This document shows, piece by piece, positions 1 to 8,784 of a stretch of DNA of 64,000 bases. The notes beneath the pieces were generated by a model, which had not been told where the DNA came from, made no database searches, and saw only the letters and a list, made by a program, of their open reading frames with translations. This stretch comes from Paenibacillus sp. FSL W8-0186. Its GTDB lineage: Bacteria > Bacillota > Bacilli > Paenibacillales > Paenibacillaceae. Numbering within the stretch: the first letter of the stretch is position 1; each line of letters opens with the position of its first letter. A program made the translations under genes and the position numbers. The stretch covers positions 971,001 to 1,035,000 of the forward strand of contig NZ_CP150207.1 in the NCBI RefSeq assembly GCF_037969765.1. Direction: 5' to 3'.

Positions 1-768
1 CCGAGCATTGATGCAGATGAGGAAATTGCGGCACGTGTCGAGTTTCTGAAAAATCACGTGACGAGCTCGCGGGCGACCGGACTGCTGATCGCCATCAGCG
101 GCGGATTGGACAGTGCCGCAGCTGCAGGGCTCTGCAAACAGGCAACGGATGAACTGACGCAGGAGACGGGAATGGACTATATGACGCTGGGCGTCTTTCA
201 GCCTTATGGGGAGCAGGAAGACATCGAACATAGCTATGAGACGGCGAGGTCGCTTGGGCTTGCGCATACGGTGGAGACGAATATCGAGGATACGGTGGAC
301 GAGATCGCTCTAGAAGTGGAGCATGGGATGAGAAGCATCGGCCAATACAGGCATTTAAGCATACCCGGCAAAGGAAATGTCAAAGCCCGGGCGCGAATGG
401 TTATGCAATATGCCTTGTCCCAAGAGCTTAATCTGCTTGTCGTTGGCACTGGCCATGCCTCGGAGGCTGTCGCCGGGTTCTATACCAAATGGGGCGATGG
501 CGCTGCCGATCTTATGCCGCTAGGGTCATTGACCAAGCGCCAAATCCGTCAGATTGCTGTGGCCCTTGGCATCCCGGACAGCATTATCAACAAAGCTCCA
601 ACTGCCGGTCTGTGGGCGGGGCAGAATGACGAGCAGGAGCTGGGCGTAAGTTACGAAGATAACTGCGATTATTTGGAGGGTAAAGCTATAGATCCAAGGG
701 TACAGAAGCGGCTGGAGTCCTATTATATGAAAACAAGTCATAAGCGCAATCCGATTCCTCGCATATAG
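1..768 (+). CDS. nadE: NH3-dependent NAD+ synthetase (5' partial)
   Basis: Converts deamido-NAD to NAD with ATP and ammonia, the last step of NAD biosynthesis in the cytoplasm. The reading frame is open from base 1, so the true start lies left of the window; the GTG at 58 is internal, because upstream codons (PSIDADEEIAARVEFLK) match the N-terminal helix of NadE. The ATP-pyrophosphatase P-loop SGGLDS is at visible residues 33-38. Further family signatures are GTGHASE, YTKWGDG, LGSLTKRQ and APTAGLW. No glutaminase or nitrilase domain is visible, which fits the short ammonia-dependent form. A terminator-like hairpin follows the stop. Family assignment is secure. Confidence 0.95.
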   Translation, partial: PSIDADEEIAARVEFLKNHVTSSRATGLLIAISGGLDSAAAAGLCKQATDELTQETGMDYMTLGVFQPYGEQEDIEHSYETARSLGLAHTVETNIEDTVDEIALEVEHGMRSIGQYRHLSIPGKGNVKARARMVMQYALSQELNLLVVGTGHASEAVAGFYTKWGDGAADLMPLGSLTKRQIRQIAVALGIPDSIINKAPTAGLWAGQNDEQELGVSYEDNCDYLEGKAIDPRVQKRLESYYMKTSHKRNPIPRI

Positions 769-785
769 CGTGAAAGAACAAGCGA

Positions 786-823
786 GAAGAAGCCCTGCAT
801 CCTCTAAGGAACAGGGCTTCTTC
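786..823 (+). terminator. Hairpin terminator after nadE
   Basis: A perfect 12-bp inverted repeat (GAAGAAGCCCTG ... CAGGGCTTCTTC) with a 14-nt loop lies 17 bp past the nadE stop. The following sequence is only moderately T-rich, so termination may be incomplete. Confidence 0.65.
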
Positions 824-968
824 CTGCTTCTGTAGGAGGGGTGAGGCTGGCTCGTATGAAAATTTGTTGAATCTTTCTTTTTGATTAAGTCGTATATATA
901 GCTAGAGTGTTCAAAGACTGTGTGGTATATTTTAACAAAAATAAATTTATAGAAATGGGAGGAGTAGT

Positions 969-1616
969 ATGAAAAACTTAGTGACGATATTTTCTTCACC
1001 AAGAGACACCTTCGAAAGAGTAAGAGGGAGTAAGGTAGCCTGGATCCTGCCGACAATTCTTGTAATCATCATTAGTCTTGTTTCGCTTGTATTGCAGATG
1101 CCTTATTTGCTGGATTACACCAGACAAGCATGGCTGAAGATGGGGACGGTAGATCCAGCGCAAATCGAGCAGATGTTAGGCATGACCGCTATAACAAGTT
1201 ATGTCGGGGGCATTGTCGGGATCATCATCATGCTCTTCCTGGTGGCGCTTCTGCTCGTGTTATTGAATCTCATCGTACGGGGCGAAGGAAAGTACATGCA
1301 ATTCGTCAACGTGGTTGCTTATGCGAACTTGCCGACTGTCATTGGCGGATTGTTGACAGCTGTATTGCTGGTAGCCATGAATGCGCAATCCCTGACCGAT
1401 GTTTCGCTGAGCCTGGGGGCGCTTGTAGCCGACAAGACAGGAGTGGCGTATCGCATACTATCGCTAATTAACCCTTTTACGATATGGGGCTTGTATTTGT
1501 ATATTGTGGGCGCGGCAACCATGATGAAACGTCCGCGGAAGAAGGTTGCAATCTGGATCGTGGCTGTCTGGTTAATTTACTCGCTCGTTACGGTTCTTTC
1601 GGCTCCAGCAGTCTAA
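969..1616 (+). CDS. Yip1-family integral membrane protein
   Basis: A 215-residue polytopic membrane protein with about five hydrophobic segments (roughly residues 25-45, 72-100, 112-138, 160-182 and 194-212). The N-terminal pattern SPRDTFERVRGSK and the spaced helices match the bacterial YIP1 domain family, whose members often sit beside ABC exporters. A GGGAGGAG ribosome site ends 5 bp before the ATG. It is the first gene of a tight operon with an HlyD-type adaptor, an ABC ATPase and an FtsX-like permease. Its biochemical role is not established; I infer a membrane accessory or sensor for that exporter. Confidence 0.8.
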   Translation: MKNLVTIFSSPRDTFERVRGSKVAWILPTILVIIISLVSLVLQMPYLLDYTRQAWLKMGTVDPAQIEQMLGMTAITSYVGGIVGIIIMLFLVALLLVLLNLIVRGEGKYMQFVNVVAYANLPTVIGGLLTAVLLVAMNAQSLTDVSLSLGALVADKTGVAYRILSLINPFTIWGLYLYIVGAATMMKRPRKKVAIWIVAVWLIYSLVTVLSAPAV

Positions 1617-1633
1617 GTACATAGGATAGGGTG

Positions 1634-2701
1634 ATGATTTTGTTAAGGAAAAAATGGTTTTGGGGTGCCATACTGGGTTTAGTGATTATTGTCTTAGTTG
1701 TCGTCAATATGTCGAACATGAATCGCGCTGTTGCCGTAGAGACGACCGAGGCATTTGAAGGTCTGATTACGGAGGAAATCTATACGAGCGGCAAATTGGA
1801 AGCAGGTAACAGTACGGATATTTATTCGCCGACCAGCGGGGTTGTCGAGTCGGTTGAAGTGAAGCAGGGCGATACGGTCACCAAAGGGCAGGTTCTTATG
1901 ACGCTGCAGATTGACGACGTTAAGGACCAGATTGAGAAGGAGCGTCTCAATATTGAAATGATCGAAACGGAGCGCCTGAATGCGAAGAAGCAGCATTTTG
2001 ACATGTTCAAGCAGCAGGTGACGGAGGATCCAGCAGCGGAAATCGAGGATTTGGATTTATCATCCTATGATCTGCGGATTCAAAGCAGCAAATTGACGAT
2101 CGCCTCTCTGGAGAAACGCTTGAACAATCGCGTTGTCAGCGCCAAGGATGAGGGCGTTCTTACGCAGGTGCTCGTCAATCCTGGCCAAATGATTGCGGAG
2201 GGCGGCCACATTGCCACCGTTGTAGATTTATCGTCTTACAAGGTCAAAGCAAATCTGAACGAATTGGATGCCGGTAAAGTATACGAAGGCATGAAGGCGG
2301 TAATTTCCGGGGAGTCGATCGAGGAGAGCTATGAGGGCGAAGTCACTTATTTGTCGCCGATCGCCGTTCTGGCCGATCCTACTTCTAAAGATGCTTCCGT
2401 TGAAATGACGGTGGAGCTAAGCCGCATTTCTCCAGAGCTTCGTCCAGGCTACAACGTGACGATCGAACTGGAAATCCCGGATAAGGAGCGGTTGCTGCTG
2501 CCTCTGGACACGGTTCAATATGATGGGGACAAAGCCTATGTATTCAAAATTCAAGATGGAATCGCAGTCAAAACCGACGTGACGACGGGTAAAGAGAACG
2601 AGGAGTACGTCGAGATCGTATCCGGGGTCACCAAGGGGGAAAGTGTCGTATCGGAAGGGGCCAGGCAGCTCCGGGACGGCGATAAGGTGAAACTGCAATG
2701 A
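1634..2701 (+). CDS. HlyD/MFP-family efflux adaptor subunit
   Basis: Periplasmic-adaptor-type protein linking an ABC exporter to the outside face of the membrane. One N-terminal transmembrane helix (about residues 8-27) anchors it. A split lipoyl (barrel-sandwich) domain follows, with half motifs SGVVESVEVKQGDTV near residue 70 and DEGVLTQVLVNPGQ near residue 172, separated by a short coiled-coil hairpin; beta-barrel domains make up the rest. I chose the ATG at 1634 over the adjacent GTG at 1631 because it sits 7 bp from AGGA. The stop overlaps the next start (ATGA), indicating translational coupling with the ATPase. Gram-positive MacA-like partner of the following two genes. Confidence 0.9.
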   Translation: MILLRKKWFWGAILGLVIIVLVVVNMSNMNRAVAVETTEAFEGLITEEIYTSGKLEAGNSTDIYSPTSGVVESVEVKQGDTVTKGQVLMTLQIDDVKDQIEKERLNIEMIETERLNAKKQHFDMFKQQVTEDPAAEIEDLDLSSYDLRIQSSKLTIASLEKRLNNRVVSAKDEGVLTQVLVNPGQMIAEGGHIATVVDLSSYKVKANLNELDAGKVYEGMKAVISGESIEESYEGEVTYLSPIAVLADPTSKDASVEMTVELSRISPELRPGYNVTIELEIPDKERLLLPLDTVQYDGDKAYVFKIQDGIAVKTDVTTGKENEEYVEIVSGVTKGESVVSEGARQLRDGDKVKLQ

Positions 2702-3387
2702 TTACTCTAAAGAACATTTCAAAAACTTATAAGAACGGCGAGTTGGAAGTACAGGCTCTGCAGCCGCTTAACCTGAAGGTAGAGCAGGGGGAGTTCGTCG
2801 CGATTATGGGTTCGTCTGGATCCGGCAAATCTACGCTAATGAACATTATAGGCTGTCTCGATGTGCCGTCTTCCGGCGAGTACGTGCTGGACGGCGAAGA
2901 AGTCCATACTTTGGATGAAGAGCAGCTTGCGCGGGTGCGCAACCGCAAAATCGGCTTCGTCTTCCAGAGCTTCAACCTGCTCGGCAGACAGACGGTGCTC
3001 CAGAACGTAACCCTGCCGATGATGTACGCGGGGATCGGCCGCGAGCAGCGGAATGAGCGGGCGCTCGAGCTGCTGAAGAAGGTTGGGCTGGAGGGGCGCG
3101 TCAAGCACCGGCCGACCGAGCTGTCGGGGGGACAGCGGCAGCGGGTAGCCATTGCCCGAGCCCTGACGATGAATGCACCAATCCTGCTTGCGGACGAGCC
3201 GACCGGTAATCTGGATACGAAATCATCCCATGAAATCATGCAGTTGTTTAAAGAGATTCATCAGGAAGGAACGACCATCGTGCTGGTAACCCACGAGCCC
3301 GATATCGCAGAACACGCGGACCGAATTCTGCTGTTCGGCGATGGCCAAATGCTCAAAGATACGCGCAAAGGAAGTGTGGTCACATGA
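2698..3387 (+). CDS. MacB/LolD-type ABC transporter ATP-binding protein
   Basis: Cytoplasmic ATPase of an exporter or mechanotransducing ABC system. It has Walker [10 protein letters not shown] (about residue 39), the Q-loop in [12 protein letters not shown], the signature [15 protein letters not shown], Walker [13 protein letters not shown] and the H-loop LVTHEP. The 229-residue length is typical. It overlaps the adaptor upstream and the permease downstream by 4 bp each (ATGA), so the three form one coupled unit. The substrate cannot be read from sequence; related systems export peptides, antibiotics or lipoproteins. Confidence 0.92.
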   Translation: MITLKNISKTYKNGELEVQALQPLNLKVEQGEFVAIMGSSGSGKSTLMNIIGCLDVPSSGEYVLDGEEVHTLDEEQLARVRNRKIGFVFQSFNLLGRQTVLQNVTLPMMYAGIGREQRNERALELLKKVGLEGRVKHRPTELSGGQRQRVAIARALTMNAPILLADEPTGNLDTKSSHEIMQLFKEIHQEGTTIVLVTHEPDIAEHADRILLFGDGQMLKDTRKGSVVT

Positions 3388-4583
3388 GCATATGGGAGAG
3401 TATATGGGTCGCGCTTGATAATTTGCGGCTGAACAAGCTGCGTTCGTTCCTTACGATGATCGGTATTGTGTTTGGCGTCGCGGCGGTAGTTACCGTCGTA
3501 TCGATTGGCCAGGCCGGACAAAGTTCCATTCTGTCCATTGTGTCTGTTTATGAAGACGGGTATTTTGTCATTTACCAGAATCCGATGGAGAGCGGCAGCG
3601 ACGGCGACACCGATTTTCGCCTGCGGGATTTGACGGAAATCCGGAAGCTGGATGGTGTGCGTTACGCTTCTTCGTCACTGCCTTATTCCATGACCATGAA
3701 ATATAAGAAGGACACGCTCCGTTTTACCATTACGGCTACGACTCATCAAACGAGCAGGATGCAAAAAATCGATATCGTTGCGGGACGTTTCTTTACTTCT
3801 CAAGAGGAGCGGGCCAGGCAGAAGGTTGCTGTGGTGGACAGTAAGTTTGCCGAAAAGGTGTATGGCTCGGAGAAGGCGGCTATCGGGCGGAAGCTGGTGC
3901 TGTCGGATGGAACGTTCCGCATCGTCGGCGTCTATAAACCGCAGGATTCCATTCTGAGCGGGATGCAGGGGGAGCAATATTCTGCTTTTGCGCCGATTAC
4001 GGCTATGCCTCCGGGGAAAAATGGAGAGGGCGAGCGTTTTCAGGCACTCGAAGTGGTTGCTGCGTCACCGGAAAAAACGGATGAAACGGTGCAGACGGTA
4101 AAGAAGTGGCTCGCTAATCTGAATAATGTGAATACTAGTGCTTATGCATCACAGACCGGGAAGGAAGCGGAGCAGATGGTATCCAGCACCTTCTCGATCC
4201 TTCAGACGATCATCGGTTCGATTGCCGGCATCTCCTTGCTGGTCGGCGGAATCGGCGTCATGAACATCATGCTCGTTTCCGTCACAGAGCGGACACGGGA
4301 AATCGGGATCCGCAAGGCGATCGGAGCTACGCCAGGTACAATCATGCTGCAATTTATGATTGAGGCGGTCGTGCTGTGTTTCATTGGTGGCACTGCCGGC
4401 GCGCTGCTGGGACTCGGAGCAGCCTTTCTCTTCTCGACCATTTCCGGCTGGCCGTTCGTCGTATCGCTATGGGCCATTCTGCTGGCGTTCGGATTCTCTG
4501 CAGCCGTAGGTATTTTCTTTGGCTTGTACCCGGCCAATAAAGCATCCAAGCTGCATCCGATTGAAGCTCTGCGTTATGAGTAA
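3384..4583 (+). CDS. MacB-like FtsX-family ABC permease
   Basis: A 399-residue permease with the MacB topology: one N-terminal helix (about residues 18-40), a large extracytoplasmic MacB-PCD-like domain (about 45-260), then three C-terminal helices (about 270-295, 325-355, 362-385). The conserved VGGIGVMNIMLVSVTERTRE and GIRKAIGA segments of the FtsX domain are present. It ends the Yip1-adaptor-ATPase-permease operon and is followed by a strong bidirectional terminator shared with the convergent hydrolase. It works with the two preceding genes as a tripartite-like exporter adapted to a single-membrane cell. Confidence 0.92.
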   Translation: MSIWESIWVALDNLRLNKLRSFLTMIGIVFGVAAVVTVVSIGQAGQSSILSIVSVYEDGYFVIYQNPMESGSDGDTDFRLRDLTEIRKLDGVRYASSSLPYSMTMKYKKDTLRFTITATTHQTSRMQKIDIVAGRFFTSQEERARQKVAVVDSKFAEKVYGSEKAAIGRKLVLSDGTFRIVGVYKPQDSILSGMQGEQYSAFAPITAMPPGKNGEGERFQALEVVAASPEKTDETVQTVKKWLANLNNVNTSAYASQTGKEAEQMVSSTFSILQTIIGSIAGISLLVGGIGVMNIMLVSVTERTREIGIRKAIGATPGTIMLQFMIEAVVLCFIGGTAGALLGLGAAFLFSTISGWPFVVSLWAILLAFGFSAAVGIFFGLYPANKASKLHPIEALRYE

Positions 4584-4617
4584 GAGAGGTTTGAACGATG
4601 GATTCGAGGATATACGC

Positions 4618-4658
4618 AGAAGCCGGGTTATCCGTATAGAACGGATAACCCGGCTTCT
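4618..4658. terminator. Bidirectional terminator between ABC operon and hydrolase
   Basis: A perfect 18-bp inverted repeat (AGAAGCCGGGTTATCCGT and its complement) with a 5-nt loop lies between two convergent genes. It serves the ABC operon on the plus strand and the hydrolase on the minus strand. Confidence 0.9.
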
Positions 4659-4665
4659 TTGCGAT

Positions 4666-5490
4666 TTATTTAACGGTGGACAAGGTTTGGGATATAAACA
4701 ACAGGCTTGCCTTAATGGCTTCTTCCAGCGGTTGAGTTGGTCCCTGGAAGGGATGGACGGTATTAAATGTATGATTGCCTCCCGGAATATGAATCCAGGG
4801 AATATCCGGTCTGATGGATACGAGACGGCTGGAGCCTTGGCGCAGATGCGCTCCATCATCCGAGCCCTGGATCAGGGCGACCTTAAAGGAAGCCGTGGGA
4901 ATGCGGCCAAGGATATCGTAGCGCTCCTTATGGCGATCCATATCCTCCAGGATGGCAACGTCAAGCGGCATCTGCTGTCCTGTTCGGCCGTTCATCACAT
5001 AGCTTCGTCCATTCTCGCGCATTTCCAGCTTCTGGGATTCCGTGAACACATCGAGGTTTGTCACTCCGTTCCAGGACAGAACGCCGGTTACGCTGTCCGG
5101 ATGATCGAGCGCATACACGAGCGACACACCGGCTCCGCGGCTGTGTCCAAGCAGGAATAACGGCAGGGAGCGCAGCTTCTCCTCCTGGTTCAGGCCGGCG
5201 ATCAGTGCGCCGAGATCGGCTAGCTCCCGCTCATATGTATTCGTTGCGAACCGTTCGAGCTCCGTAAATTCAAAGGGGTCATCGCCGATTCCGTTATGGG
5301 AGAAGTTGAACGTGACTACCTCGTGCTGCTTGCTCAGCTGTTCAGCGACGTAAGGGAACATGCCCCAGTCTTTAAAGCCCTTGTATCCGTGAGCGATAAT
5401 GATAAGGCTTGCTGCTTCTTCCTGGGCGGGGAATCGGGTACAGCGCAGCAAATGGCCGCCTTCCAGCGGAATGTTGAAATCCATCGGCAT
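4666..5490 (-). CDS. Alpha/beta hydrolase (dienelactone hydrolase-like)
   Basis: A 274-residue cytosolic serine hydrolase with no signal peptide. The nucleophile elbow is GHSRGAG, the oxyanion region is IIAHGYKGFKDWGMF, and the candidate catalytic histidine is in GGNHTF near the C-terminus. An AAAGGA ribosome site overlaps an upstream in-frame ATG at 5502, so I place the start at the ATG at 5490 (MPMDFNIPLEGG), 11 bp from that site; a TTG at 5496 is also possible. It stands alone, convergent to the ABC operon and divergent from acpS. The substrate is unknown; esterase or acyl-peptidase-like activity is an inference from the fold. Confidence 0.85.
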   Translation of the reverse strand: MPMDFNIPLEGGHLLRCTRFPAQEEAASLIIIAHGYKGFKDWGMFPYVAEQLSKQHEVVTFNFSHNGIGDDPFEFTELERFATNTYERELADLGALIAGLNQEEKLRSLPLFLLGHSRGAGVSLVYALDHPDSVTGVLSWNGVTNLDVFTESQKLEMRENGRSYVMNGRTGQQMPLDVAILEDMDRHKERYDILGRIPTASFKVALIQGSDDGAHLRQGSSRLVSIRPDIPWIHIPGGNHTFNTVHPFQGPTQPLEEAIKASLLFISQTLSTVK

Positions 5491-5669
5491 GATCAAACGC
5501 ATCCTTTCGTGACAGGTTTGAGACGCTAAATCCTTATTTTGTGCTATTATACCATACTGAATCGGAAGGCTCTCGCTTCACAGGATGTTCCCTGTTACAA
5601 TTGGGAAGGGATTTCGTGAGACCGCTGAGCGGACTGCGAATACAGCCTTTTTTGAAGGAAGTGATGTCG

Positions 5670-6062
5670 TTGATATATGGCATAGGCCATGATGTGGTTG
5701 AAATAGATCGGGTTCGTAAAATACTAGACGGAGCCTCGGGGGACAGGCTGCTGAAGCGCGTGCTGACTCCGGACGAGCAGAAGCTGCCTGGCAGCATATC
5801 GCGTCCGGCGGAATTTCTGGCCGGCCGGTTCGCGGCCAAAGAGGCCATCAGCAAAGCTTTTGGCTGCGGCATCGGCAGTGTGCTTGGCTTCGCGGACATG
5901 TCCATTCTGCCGGATGTTCAGGGGAAACCTCATGTCGTATTGACGCAGGAAGCATGGCAGCGTCTCGGTCTGGCTGAAGGTCCGGCAGGCTATGCCGTGC
6001 ATCTCAGCATCACGCATGAGCGCCAGCTGGCTTCGGCATTCGTCGTTGTAGAGAGAGTGTAA
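5670..6062 (+). CDS. acpS: Holo-[acyl-carrier-protein] synthase
   Basis: Transfers 4'-phosphopantetheine from CoA to the acyl carrier protein, activating fatty acid synthesis. Family motifs are IYGIGHDVVEIDRV at the N-terminus, FLAGRFAAKEAISKAFG (metal and CoA binding) and HLSITHERQLASAFVVVE at the C-terminus. The start is decided by an extended Shine-Dalgarno AAGGAAGTGAT at 5655-5665, which overlaps the upstream GTG and ATG codons; the TTG at 5670 is correctly spaced and gives the usual 130-residue AcpS beginning MIYGIG. mutY follows 20 bp downstream, so the two are probably co-transcribed. Confidence 0.93.
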   Translation: MIYGIGHDVVEIDRVRKILDGASGDRLLKRVLTPDEQKLPGSISRPAEFLAGRFAAKEAISKAFGCGIGSVLGFADMSILPDVQGKPHVVLTQEAWQRLGLAEGPAGYAVHLSITHERQLASAFVVVERV

Positions 6063-6081
6063 CGAAGGGGAGAGCTACTGG

Positions 6082-7272
6082 ATGATCGAAGAAAAATGGA
6101 GCGAGGAGAGCAGAACGTATTTCAGCACGGAGCTGCTGTCCTGGTATGAACGTTCGAAGCGGGATCTGCCGTGGCGCAGGCATCGCGATCCCTATTATAT
6201 TTGGATATCGGAGATTATGCTGCAGCAGACCCGCGTGGATACGGTCATTCCGTATTTCCACCGGTTCATTGAGCGTTTTCCGACGATAGCGAGCTTGGCC
6301 GAAGCGCCGGAGGAGGACGTGCTGAAATGCTGGGAAGGACTCGGCTATTATTCCCGGGCCCGGAATTTGCAGGCGGCCGCCCGCCAGGTGATGGAGCGCC
6401 ACGGCGGCCAGGTGCCGCGCGACAAGGCGTCTGTCGCGGCGCTTAAGGGAGTCGGCCCGTATACGACCGGGGCGATCCTTAGCATCGCCTTCGATCAGCC
6501 GGAGCCCGCCGTCGACGGAAATGTAATGCGCGTGCTATCCCGGTATTTCTTCATCGAAGAGGATATCATGAAGACGGGAACGCGGGCGCTGATGGAAGGG
6601 CTCGCGGCGTCGCTTATTCCGGCAGGCCGGGCTGCTGATTTCAATCAGGCGTTAATGGAGCTGGGGGCGCTGGTATGCACCCCGAAGGCTCCGCAATGCC
6701 TGACATGCCCGGTCATGGCGCATTGCTCGGCGCGCCTGGAAGGCGCCGAGCTTCGCCTGCCGGTGAAGAGCAAGGCGAAGCCGCCGCGTCCCGAGCATCG
6801 GATCGCCGCCCTCGTGGAGGGCGAAGGAGATCGGGAGGGACGGGTGCTCGTACGCCGGCGGCCGGATACGGGGCTGCTCGCGCGGATGTGGGAGCTGCCC
6901 CATGTGCTGGCGGCCGCGAAGCCTAGCGAGGGTGCCGATTTGCCGGATGGCGCGGCGATGAGCCGACTGGCGGGAACGCTGGCCGAGGAGGGCGCGTACG
7001 TCCGGCCAGAAGGGCCGTTTATGACGGCGGAGCATATTTTCAGCCATATCCATTGGTATATGCGCGTGTTCCGCTTCCAGGAAGCCGCCGCCTTGAGCGC
7101 GTTGGCCGGCTTTGCCGAGCTGGCGGTGGCGGAGCCCAAGGCTGCATATGATGAAGGGGAGCGGGCTGAGGAGTATCGCTGGATTACGCTTGAGGATATG
7201 GAGGAACTCGCTTTTCCCAATGTATTCTTAAAGATTCTTCATCAATATTTCAATGATAAACAGCAGAAGTAA
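6082..7272 (+). CDS. mutY: A/G-specific adenine DNA glycosylase
   Basis: Removes adenine mispaired with 8-oxoguanine. The N-terminal helix-hairpin-helix glycosylase domain carries EIMLQQTRVDTV, the hairpin LKGVGPYTTGAIL and the catalytic aspartate in PAVDGNVMRVLSR. The [4Fe-4S] cluster cysteines are spaced C-X6-C-X2-C-X5-C around residues 198-214 (CTPKAPQCLTCPVMAHC). A C-terminal Nudix-like domain for 8-oxoG recognition begins near residue 240. At 396 residues it is full length. GAAGGGGAG is the ribosome site. It is probably co-transcribed with acpS and ends at a hairpin terminator. Confidence 0.95.
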   Translation: MIEEKWSEESRTYFSTELLSWYERSKRDLPWRRHRDPYYIWISEIMLQQTRVDTVIPYFHRFIERFPTIASLAEAPEEDVLKCWEGLGYYSRARNLQAAARQVMERHGGQVPRDKASVAALKGVGPYTTGAILSIAFDQPEPAVDGNVMRVLSRYFFIEEDIMKTGTRALMEGLAASLIPAGRAADFNQALMELGALVCTPKAPQCLTCPVMAHCSARLEGAELRLPVKSKAKPPRPEHRIAALVEGEGDREGRVLVRRRPDTGLLARMWELPHVLAAAKPSEGADLPDGAAMSRLAGTLAEEGAYVRPEGPFMTAEHIFSHIHWYMRVFRFQEAAALSALAGFAELAVAEPKAAYDEGERAEEYRWITLEDMEELAFPNVFLKILHQYFNDKQQK

Positions 7273-7276
7273 CTAT

Positions 7277-7317
7277 AAAAGCAGACCAGGAATCGGGAAC
7301 GTTCTTGGCCTGCTTTT
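7277..7317. terminator. Terminator after mutY
   Basis: Inverted repeat AAAAGCAG-A-CCAGGAA / TTCTTGG-C-CTGCTTTT, 16-bp arms with one mismatch and one G-T pair. The A and T ends on both strands suggest it can also act for the small minus-strand gene at 7435-7650. Confidence 0.75.
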
Positions 7318-7434
7318 GTGTATGCGGGTTATTGATGGTGAACGTTAGCTATTTCTTGGTTTGGCTGTGGGCAGCAGTATATGTGCCAGTTAGTGTCGAA
7401 TGATGTCGGAGCTTGCATGTTCTGGCAAACCCGG

Positions 7435-7650
7435 CTATTCAAGCATCCGGTTCTCGACGTCCTTCATATTGTTCTGTTGGTCGGTTTCCCGGTGCTGCGG
7501 CTCAACGACCTGTCCTTTTTCTGTTGGAGCATCGCCGCTAACGCTGCGTACGAAGCTGGTGAATTGCAACTTTTGCTTGTCAGCCTCCTGCTTGGCCGCA
7601 AGCAGTTCTTGCGGGTCATTGGTCAACGGTCGTAACGTGTCATCGGTCAA
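7435..7650 (-). CDS. Small hydrophilic hypothetical protein
   Basis: A 71-residue charged, Gln- and Glu-rich protein with no signal peptide, membrane segment or motif that I recognise. The case for a real gene is its ribosome site: AAAGGAGGT lies 6-7 bp before a TTG at 7650 (MTDDTLRPLTND), while the longer in-frame ATG at 7674 would put this perfect Shine-Dalgarno inside the gene. The gene is flanked by the mutY terminator. Its composition resembles small lineage-specific Paenibacillus proteins; function unknown. Confidence 0.6.
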   Translation of the reverse strand: MTDDTLRPLTNDPQELLAAKQEADKQKLQFTSFVRSVSGDAPTEKGQVVEPQHRETDQQNNMKDVENRMLE

Positions 7651-8153
7651 TGTTATACCTCCTTTCAGGGTCATATATTTTAAGATTACCCGAAGCGCCG
7701 TTTTTCAATCGGTATTTCAGGCGAAGGAAAAAAGGCTGCAAAATGCCCCGTTATCCCTGTCAATATGATATAATGTGTGGCGTGTGGCAGGTCTTTCCTG
7801 AATTGAACTTGTTTATAATTCTTTTGTTAATTTTCCGTTTAAGAACTCTCTGAAAATAGCAATATCCCCCTTAGAATTAACCCCGCTATAACAAAACCTA
7901 TTTCTGGCAGATCCCTTTTTTATGCACTTACATTTCCAGTATTAGCATTAATTTTATCGATAAATAATGTAAACGCTTAATATAAAGCGCTTTCAGAAGA
8001 AAAATGGTGTATTTCCCTGATTATTATGGTTTAATGGACAAGTAAGGAGTTTTTCCTCGGTTTTTGTCTAGATTTAATTATTCGTTGGATGTTAAAAATG
8101 GACCGTGTGTTTTACATGATTCTATCAAAGCAAAGGAAAAGGGAGATCATAGC
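7651..8153. other. AT-rich 0.5-kb intergenic region
   Basis: No convincing gene is visible here; the open frame near 7650-7853 lacks a ribosome site and normal composition. The notable content is a pair of cre-like sites at 7968-7995 upstream of the GNAT gene. The region presumably holds the divergent promoters for the small minus-strand gene and for the GNAT gene. Confidence 0.5.
7968..7995. promoter_or_regulatory. Two adjacent cre-like (CcpA) sites
   Basis: TGTAAACGCTTAAT is followed at once by ATAAAGCGCTTTCA. The second differs from the ideal palindrome TGAAAGCGCTTTCA at only two positions, and the first keeps the TGTAA and CGCTTA cores. Side-by-side cre boxes suggest carbon catabolite control of the gene downstream (GNAT at 8154) or of a transcript I cannot see. 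Inference from motif only. Confidence 0.45.
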
Positions 8154-8585
8154 ATGCGTATTCGTTCCTTCCAGTTGAGTGATGCCAATCAAGTGATGGA
8201 GCTTCTGCAGGTATCCTTGTCAGAGCAGTGCTACGAAGACACTAAGCGGGCTTTTGCCAGACAATTGTCCTGGGATTCGGAATTAATCATGGTTGCGGAA
8301 GCCGAAGAGGAAATCGTGGGGGTCTTAATCGGGACGATCGATCAAAATCTAGGCTGCATTTATCGGACTGCGGTTCATCCCGAATACCGTCGTCAAGGGT
8401 ATGGCAAGAGGCTGGTTAGCGCTATGGAGCAGCGGTTCCAGCAGCGCAACGTTCGCCGGATCGTTGTAGCTGGCGATGAACACAATAAGGCTGTTATGCC
8501 GCTGTATGAAGCGATGGGATACGGAGCAAGCAAGTTTCTGGAAGCGTTCCATAATTTGGGTATCGCAGCAGTCCGTTCGCTGTAA
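8154..8585 (+). CDS. GNAT-family N-acetyltransferase
   Basis: A 143-residue acetyl-CoA-dependent acyltransferase. Motif A is clear: IYRTAVHPEYRRQGYGKRL, with the R-R-Q-G-Y-G pyrophosphate loop near residues 76-81, and the C-terminal NKAVMPLYEAMGY matches motif B. The ATG at 8154 is preceded by AAAGGAAAAGGGAGA; in-frame codons further upstream lack a ribosome site. Substrate unknown. It is monocistronic, between a long AT-rich leader with cre-like sites and a hairpin terminator. Confidence 0.85.
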   Translation: MRIRSFQLSDANQVMELLQVSLSEQCYEDTKRAFARQLSWDSELIMVAEAEEEIVGVLIGTIDQNLGCIYRTAVHPEYRRQGYGKRLVSAMEQRFQQRNVRRIVVAGDEHNKAVMPLYEAMGYGASKFLEAFHNLGIAAVRSL

Positions 8586-8649
8586 GGTTCTATAAATAAA
8601 TCCAATGCCGCCCTGCGGTTAAATTGGATAATGATCTCATGTGATGATG

Positions 8650-8692
8650 AAGCATATCTTCCGTCCGTTGCAATTGGGCGATAGATATGCTT
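8650..8692 (+). terminator. Terminator after GNAT gene
   Basis: Inverted repeat AAGCATATCT / AGATATGCTT with a 23-nt inner segment, followed by TTCTATTATT. It lies about 65 bp beyond the GNAT stop. Confidence 0.55.
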
Positions 8693-8784
8693 TTCTATTA
8701 TTATGCCTTATTTTTGATAAGCAGGTCGTTTTTAGGCATGGATTTACATGAATTCAATGGATTACGATATAGAAGAGGTGCAGT

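Noticed and set aside
526..1056. 176-residue minus-strand frame
   Set aside because: It spans the nadE end, its terminator and the Yip1 start in antisense; no ribosome site.
4519..5160. 213-residue plus-strand frame
   Set aside because: It covers the bidirectional terminator and the antisense of the alpha/beta hydrolase.
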